Positions 7,570 to 16,530 of a DNA stretch of 36,896 nucleotides are shown here, piece by piece (position 1 is the first letter of the stretch; each line of letters begins with the position of its first letter). The stretch lies in the NCBI GenBank assembly GCA_029907315.1, contig JARYME010000023.1, forward strand, positions 1 through 36,896. The letters run 5' to 3'. The translations under genes were made by a program, and so were the position numbers. The notes beneath the pieces are model-generated. The model saw nothing but the letters and a program-made list of their open reading frames with translations, was not told where the DNA came from and did not search any database. The DNA is from Armatimonadota bacterium. Its GTDB lineage: Bacteria > Armatimonadota > UBA5829.

Positions 7570-10158
7570 TCATTGCCATTTGATCTCGAGGGTAACCGAC
7601 TCAGGCTTATTAGAAAACCGCACGGCCAACGTCTGGGCGTCTTCCTCGACCAAACATTCGGCCGGTGAAACCTCAGCAGGCCGCCGTCCGTTCTTGGCTA
7701 CACGCACGATTCCTTTTGTCCCTTCAGGACCCGACACCCTGAAACGGCTATAATCCGCTGTTTCTGTCTTTTCTTCGAGCCTGTACGCACAATGCAGCAA
7801 CCTAGGCTCACCCGCAAGCTGGTTCGTTACATCGCGGTAGAATGCGCACCTCTGCGGACCGACCACAGGATCCTTCACGACAGGCAGGTTGGGGTCCAGA
7901 ATATCGACGTACCAACCCTCGAGCCGTTTTTCGTCTTCAAAGGTTCGAACGGCAACGTAAGGTCCCCTGCGGACAGCCATATGCCGTTGCTCGCGATATC
8001 TCATGCCGGCTTTACCACAAGCATAAGCTGTGATCCTGCGTAGGATATCCGCCGCCTCCTTCGACGATGCGAAATAGGACGGTGCAATTCCCACATGGAT
8101 CAAACTGCCTTTGCCGCAGGGATGCTCAACCACCGCACAGTCGTCTCCCGGACCGGAATACAGCTGTCCTTGTAGAAGTTTGTCCGAGCAAAGCGAAACG
8201 AGCGTAAGGGGAAATTGCGAGGGAACTTCGAACCAGCCCTTGGGCTCGAACAAAGGTTTACCGCGGATGCTGAACTGCGGAGTCTGTGGGTCGATGCTTA
8301 CCTCAACAACGAACTGATTCTCCATCTCTACTTCCAAAATGGGCTTCGAATCCGACGAAACAGGGAACCTGTAAACCCAGAATGCGTCGCCATCGGCAAA
8401 GCGCACCCGGCCGTTGAAAAAGCTCCCGCCGTCTTGAGCGAGGTATTCCTTTTCCTGTTCGCTCCCAGCTTTGAAGAAAGCTTTAACGACGCCGTCGACA
8501 ACAAGCCTCACCCAGGAAACCGCAGCGCCCCAGCCGTCCTCGGGAAATGCATCTCGAAACCTGACGTATATCGCATCGCCGCTGTCGATCTGCTCAGCAA
8601 ATCTTGTGAGGTCGTAGCGATAGACTCTACGGTTTCTTGCGTCCCTGACCGCCTTCTTTTCACGATCAATCTCCTCATAAACACCCGGACCTATGTGTGA
8701 AACGAGCCTACACCGTGCCCCCAGCCGGGCATACAGGTCTGCCTGCGGCGAGTCGTATCCCCGCTTCTTCCACCACTCCGGCAGGTTGTTGTAAGCATCA
8801 GTCCCCCCGAAAAAGACCAGCACACCACCCTGTTTAACCCAGTCGGCAAGGGCCTGGTTGTACTCCGGCTTCATAGGTTTCATTATGTCGTACGAGAGGA
8901 GAATCACCTTGTAAGGGTCAAGGTAACCCCTCTCTGGCGTTCGCTCCAGTTGAGCTACCTGAACGGGTATCCCCCTGTAAACCAAAGGTAGGGTAAGCCC
9001 GTAGAAGCAGTCGTAGTTGCTCATATGAGGCGAACCACGCTGCCAACCCATAGAGTCTGCTACAAATACGGCAATGCCCTGCGTGCCTGTGTCCCACCGT
9101 GCGTCCTTGTGGTTGTGCATGTCCTGAAGCGCGTTTACAATGGAACCTATCTCCGTGCTAAACTCATCCGGAACGCGCCCATAGATGCGGGTTGGCCAAG
9201 GCATAACCTCATAGGCGTCGACCTCAGGAAACATAAGCGAAGCGACGAGGGTTTTGTGATAGTTGTCCCGATAGTCCTCCATAGTGCGGTCGGGATTGTC
9301 CTCAAGAGGGTCCATTAGAAACCACAACCGCTTGCCCGATCCTCGCACAAGGTTATACAAACTCGAGTACTCGAGAAAACCGTTTTCGAATGTGCGCTCA
9401 GCCATCACGCCTTCATATCGACACGCAGAGCGAGCCGTGCCAGTCCATACCTGCCCAATAATTTCCTGAAGGTTCGGTAGAGCAAAGCACTGGTAGTGTG
9501 GGTAAACAATCCCCCAGCCGTAGTAGTTCACAGCCGAATGACACGCCACCATACGACGAACCCGCGGGTTTTGTTTCTCCGCGGCATCCATGATGGCTTT
9601 CACCATATCGTACTCCATCTTTGCCTTGAGCCGCTCGGATTTCCATCGGGCCTGAACCGAGCTAGCTGGATCCAACCAGGGCTCGCCGTAGTACTCTCGC
9701 CAAGCCTGCTTAAACGACTCGGAATATCCAGCGGATGCGAAGAACTCAGGCTCCTCCGGAATTACCGCAGACGTGCCGTTGGCAATAGCATTCGTAAAGT
9801 AGTCGAGCGCCGCTTTTATCCTGTTCGGAGTGGGAACCATATAGTACGAACCCGGACCGCACGTGAGCAAAGTTCCGTCGGCCGTGGTTTGTACCTCGCC
9901 GCGGTGCTCCTCGACATACTCCTCACCTGTTCTAAAGCCATACATCGTTTGGACCACGTAGCCCTTGTCCTTCCAGCTCTGTATGCGTTCTTTGATGTCG
10001 GAGTAGACAATTACGGCGTCCGTGCGGATGTCATTGTCGAGACGGTATTCGGTAGGAGTCTGGAAAGAAGTGTAGGGCTGCATCGTCTTATAATCACCAG
10101 TGGACGCCTCTGAGGCGGCCAACAAGCACACTAACACCAAAGCGAGACATGAGATCAT
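7570..10158 (-). CDS. exported glycoside-hydrolase-like protein with GATase-like middle domain
   Basis: A large predicted exported protein (862 residues) whose architecture resembles beta-galactosidase-type hydrolases. It has a signal sequence (MISCLALVLVCLLAASEAS), then a probable TIM-barrel region to about residue 390 containing VIPEEPEFF as a candidate acid/base segment. A glutamine-amidotransferase-like flavodoxin fold follows at about 395-500 (IAVFVADSMGW, VILLSYDIM, GGVLVFFGG), as in the trimerisation domain of family-42-like enzymes. The C-terminal half is beta-sandwich-like. The start is taken as ATG 10158 because GGAGGTGA lies 8 bases upstream; a GTG at 10170 is itself part of that ribosome-binding site. 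Specificity is unknown, and the catalytic assignment is weak. Confidence 0.75.
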   Translation of the reverse strand: MISCLALVLVCLLAASEASTGDYKTMQPYTSFQTPTEYRLDNDIRTDAVIVYSDIKERIQSWKDKGYVVQTMYGFRTGEEYVEEHRGEVQTTADGTLLTCGPGSYYMVPTPNRIKAALDYFTNAIANGTSAVIPEEPEFFASAGYSESFKQAWREYYGEPWLDPASSVQARWKSERLKAKMEYDMVKAIMDAAEKQNPRVRRMVACHSAVNYYGWGIVYPHYQCFALPNLQEIIGQVWTGTARSACRYEGVMAERTFENGFLEYSSLYNLVRGSGKRLWFLMDPLEDNPDRTMEDYRDNYHKTLVASLMFPEVDAYEVMPWPTRIYGRVPDEFSTEIGSIVNALQDMHNHKDARWDTGTQGIAVFVADSMGWQRGSPHMSNYDCFYGLTLPLVYRGIPVQVAQLERTPERGYLDPYKVILLSYDIMKPMKPEYNQALADWVKQGGVLVFFGGTDAYNNLPEWWKKRGYDSPQADLYARLGARCRLVSHIGPGVYEEIDREKKAVRDARNRRVYRYDLTRFAEQIDSGDAIYVRFRDAFPEDGWGAAVSWVRLVVDGVVKAFFKAGSEQEKEYLAQDGGSFFNGRVRFADGDAFWVYRFPVSSDSKPILEVEMENQFVVEVSIDPQTPQFSIRGKPLFEPKGWFEVPSQFPLTLVSLCSDKLLQGQLYSGPGDDCAVVEHPCGKGSLIHVGIAPSYFASSKEAADILRRITAYACGKAGMRYREQRHMAVRRGPYVAVRTFEDEKRLEGWYVDILDPNLPVVKDPVVGPQRCAFYRDVTNQLAGEPRLLHCAYRLEEKTETADYSRFRVSGPEGTKGIVRVAKNGRRPAEVSPAECLVEEDAQTLAVRFSNKPESVTLEIKWQ

Positions 10159-10268
10159 TTCTGCCGTCACCTCCGGTGCATGTTACGAGCAAGAGCACAC
10201 ACTTCGCAAGGAGAACTGCTCAGGCGCGTCAGTGCAGAACCCAGGGGCGCTTGAATTCGTCATTTGAA

Positions 10269-10296
10269 TTGACACCAGCCTCGTGCGTGATATAAT
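10269..10296 (+). promoter_or_regulatory. near-consensus sigma-70 promoter of the S41 protease operon
   Basis: TTGACA (10269-10274), a 16-base spacer, and TATAAT (10291-10296). Both hexamers are perfect. The predicted transcript would start at about 10303, 45 bases before the first protease gene, immediately at the base of a hairpin. Confidence 0.8.
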
Positions 10297-10303
10297 TTAA
10301 GCA

Positions 10304-10330
10304 GCCGGGTGGTGCTATCCCGGCAGTTTT
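10304..10330 (+). promoter_or_regulatory. 5'-terminal hairpin with T tract in the protease operon leader
   Basis: GCCGGG (10304-10309) pairs with CCCGGC (10319-10324) around a 9-base loop and is followed by AGTTTTT. It has the form of an intrinsic terminator but begins at the predicted transcription start. It may protect the 5' end of the mRNA or act as an early attenuator. It cannot terminate an upstream plus-strand gene, because the upstream gene is divergent. Confidence 0.5.
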
Positions 10331-10346
10331 TGTTACGACCAACGGC

Positions 10347-11756
10347 ATGAAAAACTATAAAGCGTCTATTTTAGTCCTGCTTATTGCAGCCTTCTTCGCC
10401 GCCGGCTGGGCAGCAAGAATTGCATCTATAGCGCAAGAACGAGCAGCCATTCGGCAGTTCGGCGCTTCTCCCGTACGGGCGCCTGGAGTTCCGATAGCCG
10501 CAACGCGCCTGGACAGCGCAGCGGATATCGACCTCGGCCCTTTGGAGGTAATGCTCACCGTACTGCGAAGCGTACGGGAGCACTTCGTAGACCCCATAAA
10601 ACCGAGCGACGAAGGACGGATGGCCCGTGAGGCGCTGCGGGCAATGTTGGCTTCCCTGGATGATCCCAATACGCGTTTTCTGGACCCCGACCAAATGAAG
10701 CTTGTGGGCGAAGCCCTCAACGGGCAGTATCACGGTATAGGTGCATTTCTAGCCATTAAGAAGATAAAGGTGGGCAACATCCAGGAAGAGCACTTGGTAG
10801 TAATAACACCCATCGACAACGGCCCCGCAGCCAAAGCCGGACTTAGACCTGGCGACGATATCGTAGCAATCGATGGCCGAGATGTTCTTCCGCTTGATCC
10901 ATTCCAGCGAGCAAGTGAGGTTATCAAAGAAGAGCGGAAGAAGGCTGTCGACAAGGACGTAATAAGAAAGCACATCGAGTCGGAAACGAAGCGAATAGAA
11001 GAAGGTATCCCCATACTGAAGGCTGAGCGCACGCTGATAAGTGAGGACGACAAGGAGTTCGAACTCACCGTTGTCAGAAAAGGCACACCGAAACCGATCA
11101 AGGTCAGAATTAAGACCCAAGCTTTCAGTGTTGACCCGGTCTCGTGGAAGTTGATCAACAACGATAGATTCGCCTGCATTAGAATAAGCTGTTTCACCGA
11201 CCGCACTGCTGACGAGCTTGAAGGAGCAGTGCGCGACCTGAAATCCAAGGGTGTTAAGGGGGTTATCCTAGACCTGCGGAATACTGCGGCCGGCAGTTTG
11301 GAAACCGTGCTGTCTGCAGCCAAAGTCTTCATACCCGGCAGGGTCTTTGCGGTGGAGCACAAGTCGCGCAATCGTAAGCTGCCCATCAGGGTGGAGCAGT
11401 GTTCCGAAGATCGTGTTTGGAGCGGTCCGCTTGTGGTTCTAGTAAATTCTGGAACTGCTCGGATGGCGGAGGTTCTTGCCGCGGCGCTGAAGGATAACCT
11501 GTCCACAAAGTTGGTGGGGGAATCTTCGTATGGGGATCCGTCCGCGGTGACGCTCGTAGAACTTCGAGATGGCTCCGGCATAACAATGACGACCGGTAGG
11601 TTGGTCCCGCTCAGGAGCCCGGACATCTACGGAAAAGGCCTTTCTCCCGATGTACCGGTAGCTTCGGACGGGACGCAAGACAAACAACTGAACGAAGCCG
11701 TCGAGCTCCTGCAGTCGCTCGCGGCTAAGACCATGCAGGCGCGGGCTGGGAAATAG
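10347..11756 (+). CDS. S41 (CtpA/Prc-type) peptidase homologue lacking the catalytic Ser and Lys
   Basis: Membrane-anchored or exported homologue of C-terminal processing peptidases. An N-terminal hydrophobic segment (about residues 6-23) is followed by the helical region with TRFLDPDQMK, a PDZ domain (from GIGAFL, about 130-255) and an S41 core. Aligned to the next gene, the nucleophile motif SASASE is replaced by GTARMAE, so the Ser becomes Arg372. The general-base motif FGKG is replaced by YGDP, giving Asp397. The 25-residue spacing between these positions is preserved and the frame is intact, so this looks like a maintained pseudoenzyme rather than decay. The PDZ domain also carries a charged, Lys/Glu-rich insertion of about 55 residues absent from the paralogue. 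It probably binds substrates or regulates the active partner encoded 2 bases downstream. No clear ribosome-binding site precedes ATG 10347. Confidence 0.85.
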   Translation: MKNYKASILVLLIAAFFAAGWAARIASIAQERAAIRQFGASPVRAPGVPIAATRLDSAADIDLGPLEVMLTVLRSVREHFVDPIKPSDEGRMAREALRAMLASLDDPNTRFLDPDQMKLVGEALNGQYHGIGAFLAIKKIKVGNIQEEHLVVITPIDNGPAAKAGLRPGDDIVAIDGRDVLPLDPFQRASEVIKEERKKAVDKDVIRKHIESETKRIEEGIPILKAERTLISEDDKEFELTVVRKGTPKPIKVRIKTQAFSVDPVSWKLINNDRFACIRISCFTDRTADELEGAVRDLKSKGVKGVILDLRNTAAGSLETVLSAAKVFIPGRVFAVEHKSRNRKLPIRVEQCSEDRVWSGPLVVLVNSGTARMAEVLAAALKDNLSTKLVGESSYGDPSAVTLVELRDGSGITMTTGRLVPLRSPDIYGKGLSPDVPVASDGTQDKQLNEAVELLQSLAAKTMQARAGK

Positions 11757-11758
11757 AT

Positions 11759-13132
11759 ATGAAGCGGATAAGTATTGACAAGTTAGTACCGGCGCTCTTT
11801 CTGGTGTTCTCGGCATTTGTCGTGGGTTTTCTCAGCCCAGATGTTTTGGCAAGCCGCGGCGACCTGCGCAAAGTCACAGCCAGTCTTCAGCTGCTACCCC
11901 AGCGGCTGGAAGGCCTCCTCGTACAGGCTCAAGATCAAGATAAGGAACAAAGTGAGCCTCTGCCTGTCATCGAGACATATTCGGCGGTACTTGAGCGGCT
12001 GAAAGCCGACTATTACGGTAGCGTAGATGAACGCAAGCTCACTTACAGCGCGATTCGCGGAATGCTGAGTGCGCTGGACGATCCTTTCACCCGCTTCCTC
12101 GACCCAGAAGAGTACAAGAGTATGCGGGAAGAAAACGAGGGAAATTTCACCGGTATAGGAGCCCAGCTGGATACAAATAAGAACGGCGAGGTATACGTTA
12201 AGGAACCGTTACCTGATACGCCCGCAATGCGGGCCGGCGTGAAAGCCAACGATGTAATCGTTAGCGTAGACGACAAGCCGATAAAGAATCTCGACATCGA
12301 GCAGGTCGTAAAAATGATCCGCGGACCGGCCGGGACGAAAGTCAAGTTGGGACTTAGGCGTGCAGGGGTGCCGAAAATCATCTATAAGGTCATAACGCGC
12401 CAGGTCGTGCAGTTCCGCATGGTCAAGTCCCAGATGTTGGACGAGAAAAACGGCATTGGCTACATCCGCCTATATCAGTTCAACGAACAGTGCGACGCAC
12501 AGTTCGACCAAGCCTTGACGCAGCTTGAGAAACACAATCTGAAAGGCCTGATATTGGACCTGAGAGGCAACCCTGGGGGACTCCTGCAGGCAGCAGTTGA
12601 TATCGGAAGCAGATTTATTCCCAGCGGTCCGGTGGTTGTTATCCAGGAGCGCGGCGGGCAAAAGAACCCCATTTACGTAAAAGAAGAGAAGCACAACCAC
12701 AAGAGATATCCGTTGGTGGTGTTGGTCGACAAGCATAGTGCCAGCGCCTCAGAGATTGTCTCTGGCGCGATCAAGGATACCGGTGTCGGAACTCTTGTGG
12801 GAACGAAGACATTCGGAAAGGGACGAGTGCAAACCATAATGCCGCTGCAAGACGGTTCGGCGGTTGCCATCACCACAGCCAAATACCTCACGCCAAGTGG
12901 AACCGACATTCACAAGAAGGGTATCGAACCTGATATCAAAGTTGATCCTCCGGACACATTCGAGGTAGGAGACCTCAAGACGGACGTGCAGCTGACGAAG
13001 GGCATCCAGGTTTTGAAGGTCCAGATGGGTCTGCTGCCAAAGAGCGTTCTTGACGAGCTGAAGAGGGCCGCACAAGCTGGCTCGACATCCGACACCGCTG
13101 TCGGTGCCGCCGGCCGAACCGCAAAGCCCTAG
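11759..13132 (+). CDS. C-terminal processing peptidase, S41 family, catalytically complete
   Basis: Serine protease of the CtpA/Prc family that trims C-termini of exported proteins. It has an N-terminal membrane segment (residues about 10-30), a helical region with TRFLDPEEY, a PDZ domain (GIGAQLDTNKNGEV to about residue 210) and the S41 core. The Ser-Lys dyad is intact: Ser329 within HSASASE and Lys354 within TFGKGRVQ, with a Gln four residues after Lys. Length (457) is ordinary. It begins 2 bases after the stop of the inactive paralogue, so the two are probably made together in a fixed ratio. A polysaccharide deacetylase follows, which points to cell-wall or envelope maintenance as its setting. 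Confidence 0.95.
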   Translation: MKRISIDKLVPALFLVFSAFVVGFLSPDVLASRGDLRKVTASLQLLPQRLEGLLVQAQDQDKEQSEPLPVIETYSAVLERLKADYYGSVDERKLTYSAIRGMLSALDDPFTRFLDPEEYKSMREENEGNFTGIGAQLDTNKNGEVYVKEPLPDTPAMRAGVKANDVIVSVDDKPIKNLDIEQVVKMIRGPAGTKVKLGLRRAGVPKIIYKVITRQVVQFRMVKSQMLDEKNGIGYIRLYQFNEQCDAQFDQALTQLEKHNLKGLILDLRGNPGGLLQAAVDIGSRFIPSGPVVVIQERGGQKNPIYVKEEKHNHKRYPLVVLVDKHSASASEIVSGAIKDTGVGTLVGTKTFGKGRVQTIMPLQDGSAVAITTAKYLTPSGTDIHKKGIEPDIKVDPPDTFEVGDLKTDVQLTKGIQVLKVQMGLLPKSVLDELKRAAQAGSTSDTAVGAAGRTAKP

Positions 13133-13157
13133 CAAATATCAGCCACCATACCCGTAC

Positions 13158-14150
13158 ATGTCCCCAAAAAGAAAAGCCAAACGGAAGAGTTCCGAGTCAA
13201 GACTTCTGTTGGCAGTGCTAACAGTCGCCGTAGTTATAGGCGTGGCTGCCGGAAACTACCTCGGAAGGATGAGCACCAACAGCGCGGCACCACCGATCGA
13301 TGCAACCTCTCCGAGCGGGAAACACGGTAACCAACCCTCCGTCGTCCGAGAAGAACGGTCAGAACACGCTTCGGCCGCAGACCGGCTTCCCGAGCGCCGC
13401 GACTTGAAAGCTGAGGCATCGCAGCCCAGTGCTGATACCCACTCGAGTCCAACTGAGAACCCCAACGCCTCCAAACCCGAAGAGCACAGTACACACAGTT
13501 CTGCTGCTTTGCTCGAGCCTCGCAAACCAAGAGGCTTAGCGGGCGGCAGAGAACTGGCCCAGAGCAGGAGTTCGAATCTCATCGCACTCACGTTCGACGC
13601 GGGAGCTTCGAGCGCTCCAACTGCCAGTTTGTTGGACACTTTGAGATCTGCCGGGTTGCACGTGACGTTCTTCCTAACGGGTAAGTGGTGCGAACGCAAC
13701 GAAACCCTCGTCAGAAGAATAGCAAACGAGGGCCACGAGATCGCTAATCACACCTACTCACATCCGGACCTGCGCAAGCTGAGCAGTGAAGCGATTCGCG
13801 AAGAACTGACAAAAACGGATGAGATAGTAACGCGGATAACGGGACAGCATTGTGCTCCCTACTTTCGGCCGCCCTACGGCTCACGAGACAGACGAGTAAT
13901 TGAAGCAGCCCGCCAGGCAGGTTTCACCTGCGTTTATTGGTCTGTAGACAGCTGGGACGCGTTCAAGCGTGGCATAACGCCAGACGAAATCAAGACGCGC
14001 GTGCTGTCAAAGGCGAAGGCCGGCGATATTGTGCTCATGCACTGCGGAAGTCCCGCCACAGCCGAAGCGCTGCCCGAAATAATCCAGGAGCTGGAATCAC
14101 GCGGGTTGCGGATAGTGCCTGTCTCAGAGCTGCTTTCTTCGCAGGAATAA
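13158..14150 (+). CDS. membrane-anchored polysaccharide deacetylase (NodB domain)
   Basis: Carbohydrate esterase family 4-like protein that would remove acetyl groups from peptidoglycan or another N-acetylglucosamine polymer. A basic N-terminus and one membrane segment (LLLAVLTVAVVIGVAAG) are followed by about 110 residues of low-complexity Ser/Glu/Pro-rich linker. The NodB domain then shows LTFDAGAS (motif 1, with Ala in place of the second Asp of TFDDG), NHTYSH (motif 2, two metal His), FRPPYGSR (motif 3), VDSWD (motif 4) and DIVLMHCG (motif 5). The start is uncertain: ATG 13158 lies 25 bases after the protease stop, while GTG 13104 would overlap the protease gene by 29 bases and add 18 residues. 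Neither has a clear ribosome-binding site. Confidence 0.9.
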   Translation: MSPKRKAKRKSSESRLLLAVLTVAVVIGVAAGNYLGRMSTNSAAPPIDATSPSGKHGNQPSVVREERSEHASAADRLPERRDLKAEASQPSADTHSSPTENPNASKPEEHSTHSSAALLEPRKPRGLAGGRELAQSRSSNLIALTFDAGASSAPTASLLDTLRSAGLHVTFFLTGKWCERNETLVRRIANEGHEIANHTYSHPDLRKLSSEAIREELTKTDEIVTRITGQHCAPYFRPPYGSRDRRVIEAARQAGFTCVYWSVDSWDAFKRGITPDEIKTRVLSKAKAGDIVLMHCGSPATAEALPEIIQELESRGLRIVPVSELLSSQE

Positions 14151-14190
14151 AAGGCTATCGTGTCCCCCAACCCAATACGCGCACCCTGAG

Positions 14191-15864
14191 CTAGGGGCGA
14201 ACAACCGTCCAATCCTCGGGCGAAGCCACGAGGACCGTATACGCCAGATACTCATCGCCGCTGTAAGGTGGTGGTTTGGGGTCCACAAATTCTATGGACA
14301 GCACGCCTGTAGCAATCACATAGTCCCCAATCTGCACACCGTAGCTACTTCCCGGCAGCTTGACCCTCAAACCTCTTGGGGCACTCATACGAGGCGGCAG
14401 CTGATTGGCGACGGCAGCTCCGTCGTCGATCACCGCGGTTGCGTTCCACCAGGGCAGCGAGCAGTCCACCCACACAACTCTACCGCACACGCGCACCCTC
14501 AGACCGACACTGCACGGACCAACACCGGAAAACAGAGACGGCTGCACAGCCGTGCCGGCCCCTCCGACGCTCTTGCTCGAGATACCAAGCGGCGCAGGAA
14601 GCGGCGCGTCACTTGGCACAGAAGTCCAATCATATGCAACCACAGCTGCTTCCAGGTTGTGGTTCACCAGTGAACCCCACACCGTTGCTTTTTCCCCAAT
14701 CTGCGGAACCCGCCCAGCCGCAGCATCAAACAACACCGCTATGCCCGCAGTCCGATCAGGTTCTTCCAAATACACCTTGTAGTACGAAGCGTCCAGACTT
14801 GTTGTAGGTTCGCCAGACACGAACGTAACTGGTTTGCTCTCGAGCACGACGCCAAAGTCGCCGAGTGAGGCTTTGAGAGCGCCTACGCTCATCGAAATCG
14901 GCAAGGTCAGCGTCGCGTGATCAACTGCAACCACATGCCATTCGAGCTCCCATCGCTGTCGGATGTCGATAAAGACAGTCACGATCCCGCGTTTCCCAGC
15001 AACTGCCGAGACGCTTGCCAGATACCACTTGTTGTCGTCTGTCTGCGGAATGGCGGTCCACCATCTCACAGAAGAGGCGCCCGGGTCAACCCCGCCCTCA
15101 GGATCGATACCTACACGAACTCTGGTGTCCCACCGAATTCCGCCTCGATTGAACGCCGCATACCGCACTGAAAAGGTACACCGTTCCCCCGGCGGCCAAA
15201 TAACTCGCTGGAACACTCCTCCGTTCTTGCAAGCCCAATGCGCAGCCGCACCCAGAAAGAACGAACCGTCGAATGCTTTGATGCCGCCGACCCAAGAACC
15301 GGCCGCCGAAGAACCATACGGACCAACTATGCCATCGATCGGATTGTACCCGAATGTCTCATCGCCGGTCGTATACTGAACCCATGGGTAGAGGCTGCGA
15401 GCTGAGTCCGTGACGCGTTCGTCAAAACTGCCGTTGAGCAGCATCGGCGAAGGAGGCGGCAGCGTAAAAAACGTGTAGTCCGTAGAGCAAAATCGAGGAG
15501 AGCCAATGCCGGCGCTGCCGCAAACTCGGAAGTGATACAGCTTATCACCTTGCAAATCCGTTAGCACTACAGCGTGGCGCTCTACAAGTCTAAGATCCTC
15601 AGGCGTTTCCTTACCGTAAGAAGCCGTGGTTCCGTATTCCACTTTCGAAGTGGTCGGCACATTGGTCACCCAACGAATGACCACATCGCCGTTCGCGGTA
15701 GGACTTGCACACACCTGTGCGAACTGGATATTGACGTCGGAAAGGCTCGTTGATTGGACACGCTGAGAGTCCTCAGCGTCCGCGGGAAACTGCGAACCTG
15801 CCGCAGACCCTAACGCCGCAGCGAAGGCAAGCCATACCACCACCTGCGCGGAAAGTCCTCTCAT
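14191..15864 (-). CDS. exported multi-domain surface protein (FnIII-like, jelly-roll-like, two OB-like modules)
   Basis: Predicted exported protein of unknown function. A signal sequence (to about residue 24) is followed by a fibronectin-III/phosphatase-N-terminal-like domain at about 45-135 (VIRWVTNVPTTSKVEYG, YHFRVCG). Next is a probable jelly-roll carbohydrate-binding-like domain at about 140-325. Two tandem beta-rich modules complete the protein, at about 325-424 (YYKVYLEEPDRTAGIAVLF) and 425-557 (SSKSVGGAG, VGLRVRVCGRVV, IDDGA). The last module is related to the C-termini of the two neighbouring minus-strand proteins. An OB-like fold is my inference from the strand pattern. There is no PEP-CTERM or other anchor. 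It faces the deacetylase gene with only 40 bases between stops and no obvious terminator. Confidence 0.8.
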   Translation of the reverse strand: MRGLSAQVVVWLAFAAALGSAAGSQFPADAEDSQRVQSTSLSDVNIQFAQVCASPTANGDVVIRWVTNVPTTSKVEYGTTASYGKETPEDLRLVERHAVVLTDLQGDKLYHFRVCGSAGIGSPRFCSTDYTFFTLPPPSPMLLNGSFDERVTDSARSLYPWVQYTTGDETFGYNPIDGIVGPYGSSAAGSWVGGIKAFDGSFFLGAAAHWACKNGGVFQRVIWPPGERCTFSVRYAAFNRGGIRWDTRVRVGIDPEGGVDPGASSVRWWTAIPQTDDNKWYLASVSAVAGKRGIVTVFIDIRQRWELEWHVVAVDHATLTLPISMSVGALKASLGDFGVVLESKPVTFVSGEPTTSLDASYYKVYLEEPDRTAGIAVLFDAAAGRVPQIGEKATVWGSLVNHNLEAAVVAYDWTSVPSDAPLPAPLGISSKSVGGAGTAVQPSLFSGVGPCSVGLRVRVCGRVVWVDCSLPWWNATAVIDDGAAVANQLPPRMSAPRGLRVKLPGSSYGVQIGDYVIATGVLSIEFVDPKPPPYSGDEYLAYTVLVASPEDWTVVRP

Positions 15865-15890
15865 GGATTACCCCCGGCTGCCGTCCAACC

Positions 15891-15925
15891 TAAATGCAAA
15901 GTGGCACGCACACTCTGCGTGCCAC
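15891..15925 (-). terminator. intrinsic terminator of the 151-residue protein gene
   Basis: GTGGCACGCA (15901-15910) and TGCGTGCCAC (15916-15925) form a perfect 10-bp stem with a 5-base loop. On the minus strand it is followed by TTTGCATTTA. It lies 70 bases after the small module-protein gene and upstream of the 557-residue gene, so the two are probably separate transcripts. Confidence 0.75.
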
Positions 15926-15994
15926 CCGCTGACGAACGAGCCTACCCACCCATCAGTAATCAGGACTATGAGTTTTTCTAACTGCGAATGAGTG

Positions 15995-16450
15995 CTATGA
16001 CCCCGGAGGGGCTATCACAGTTATGTCATCCTGCCGCCGTGGCCTCAAATTCGGATGTATCTTGCCTGCCGGATTCCGCCACGTGCTGCAGATGCAAGTC
16101 ACCGCCACGTATGAGCCGACCGGCGGCGGTTCGATCGTATTGCCCGGTGCTAGATTATCATAGCTGACTCTCAAACCAATATGCCCCGACCCGTCATCAC
16201 GATTCGCACCATCGTTTATGTAGAAGAACTTGTTGACGGTGTCGACAAATGTCACCTTACCCCAAGTTCTGATCAGAAGTCCTATATTGTTCAGTCCCGT
16301 GCCGCCTTCTACGCCAGGCGTATACTGGTTCAGTGCGGCGCCCCCCACATCCTTGTTCGACAAAGCTATCGGAGCGGGACCATCCGCAGCGGCTGATGCG
16401 GTCAAGACCGCTAAAGCCATAATGACGCTAGCGACCGTCGCCAGTCTCAT
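15995..16450 (-). CDS. exported stand-alone OB-like module protein
   Basis: A 151-residue exported protein consisting of a signal sequence (MRLATVASVIMALAVLTASAAA) and one copy of the module found at the C-termini of its two neighbours. Recognisable parts are LSNKDVGG, GLNNIGLLIRTWGKV, FYINDG, GLRV and GSYVAVTCI. This single-module form defines the module boundaries at about 125 residues. Function is unknown; the strand pattern suggests a compact beta barrel that could bind ligand or partner proteins. The start at 16450 is supported by AGGTGA about 5 bases upstream and by a promoter ~80 bases upstream. Confidence 0.8.
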   Translation of the reverse strand: MRLATVASVIMALAVLTASAAADGPAPIALSNKDVGGAALNQYTPGVEGGTGLNNIGLLIRTWGKVTFVDTVNKFFYINDGANRDDGSGHIGLRVSYDNLAPGNTIEPPPVGSYVAVTCICSTWRNPAGKIHPNLRPRRQDDITVIAPPGS

Positions 16451-16530
16451 TTTCTCACCTCATACTGATTCTCAATCCCAGACCGACTCGTCGTCACACC
16501 GACGATCGATGAAGTCTATACTCTATTTGC

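Noticed and set aside
10730-11626. 298-codon minus-strand open frame inside the dead S41 protease gene
   Set aside because: It is Ser/Thr-rich without any recognisable motif and lies opposite a clear S41 homologue, so it is a codon-phase artefact.
14151-14190. Terminator between the convergent deacetylase and surface protein genes
   Set aside because: The 40-base gap contains no inverted repeat with a T tract, so none is called.
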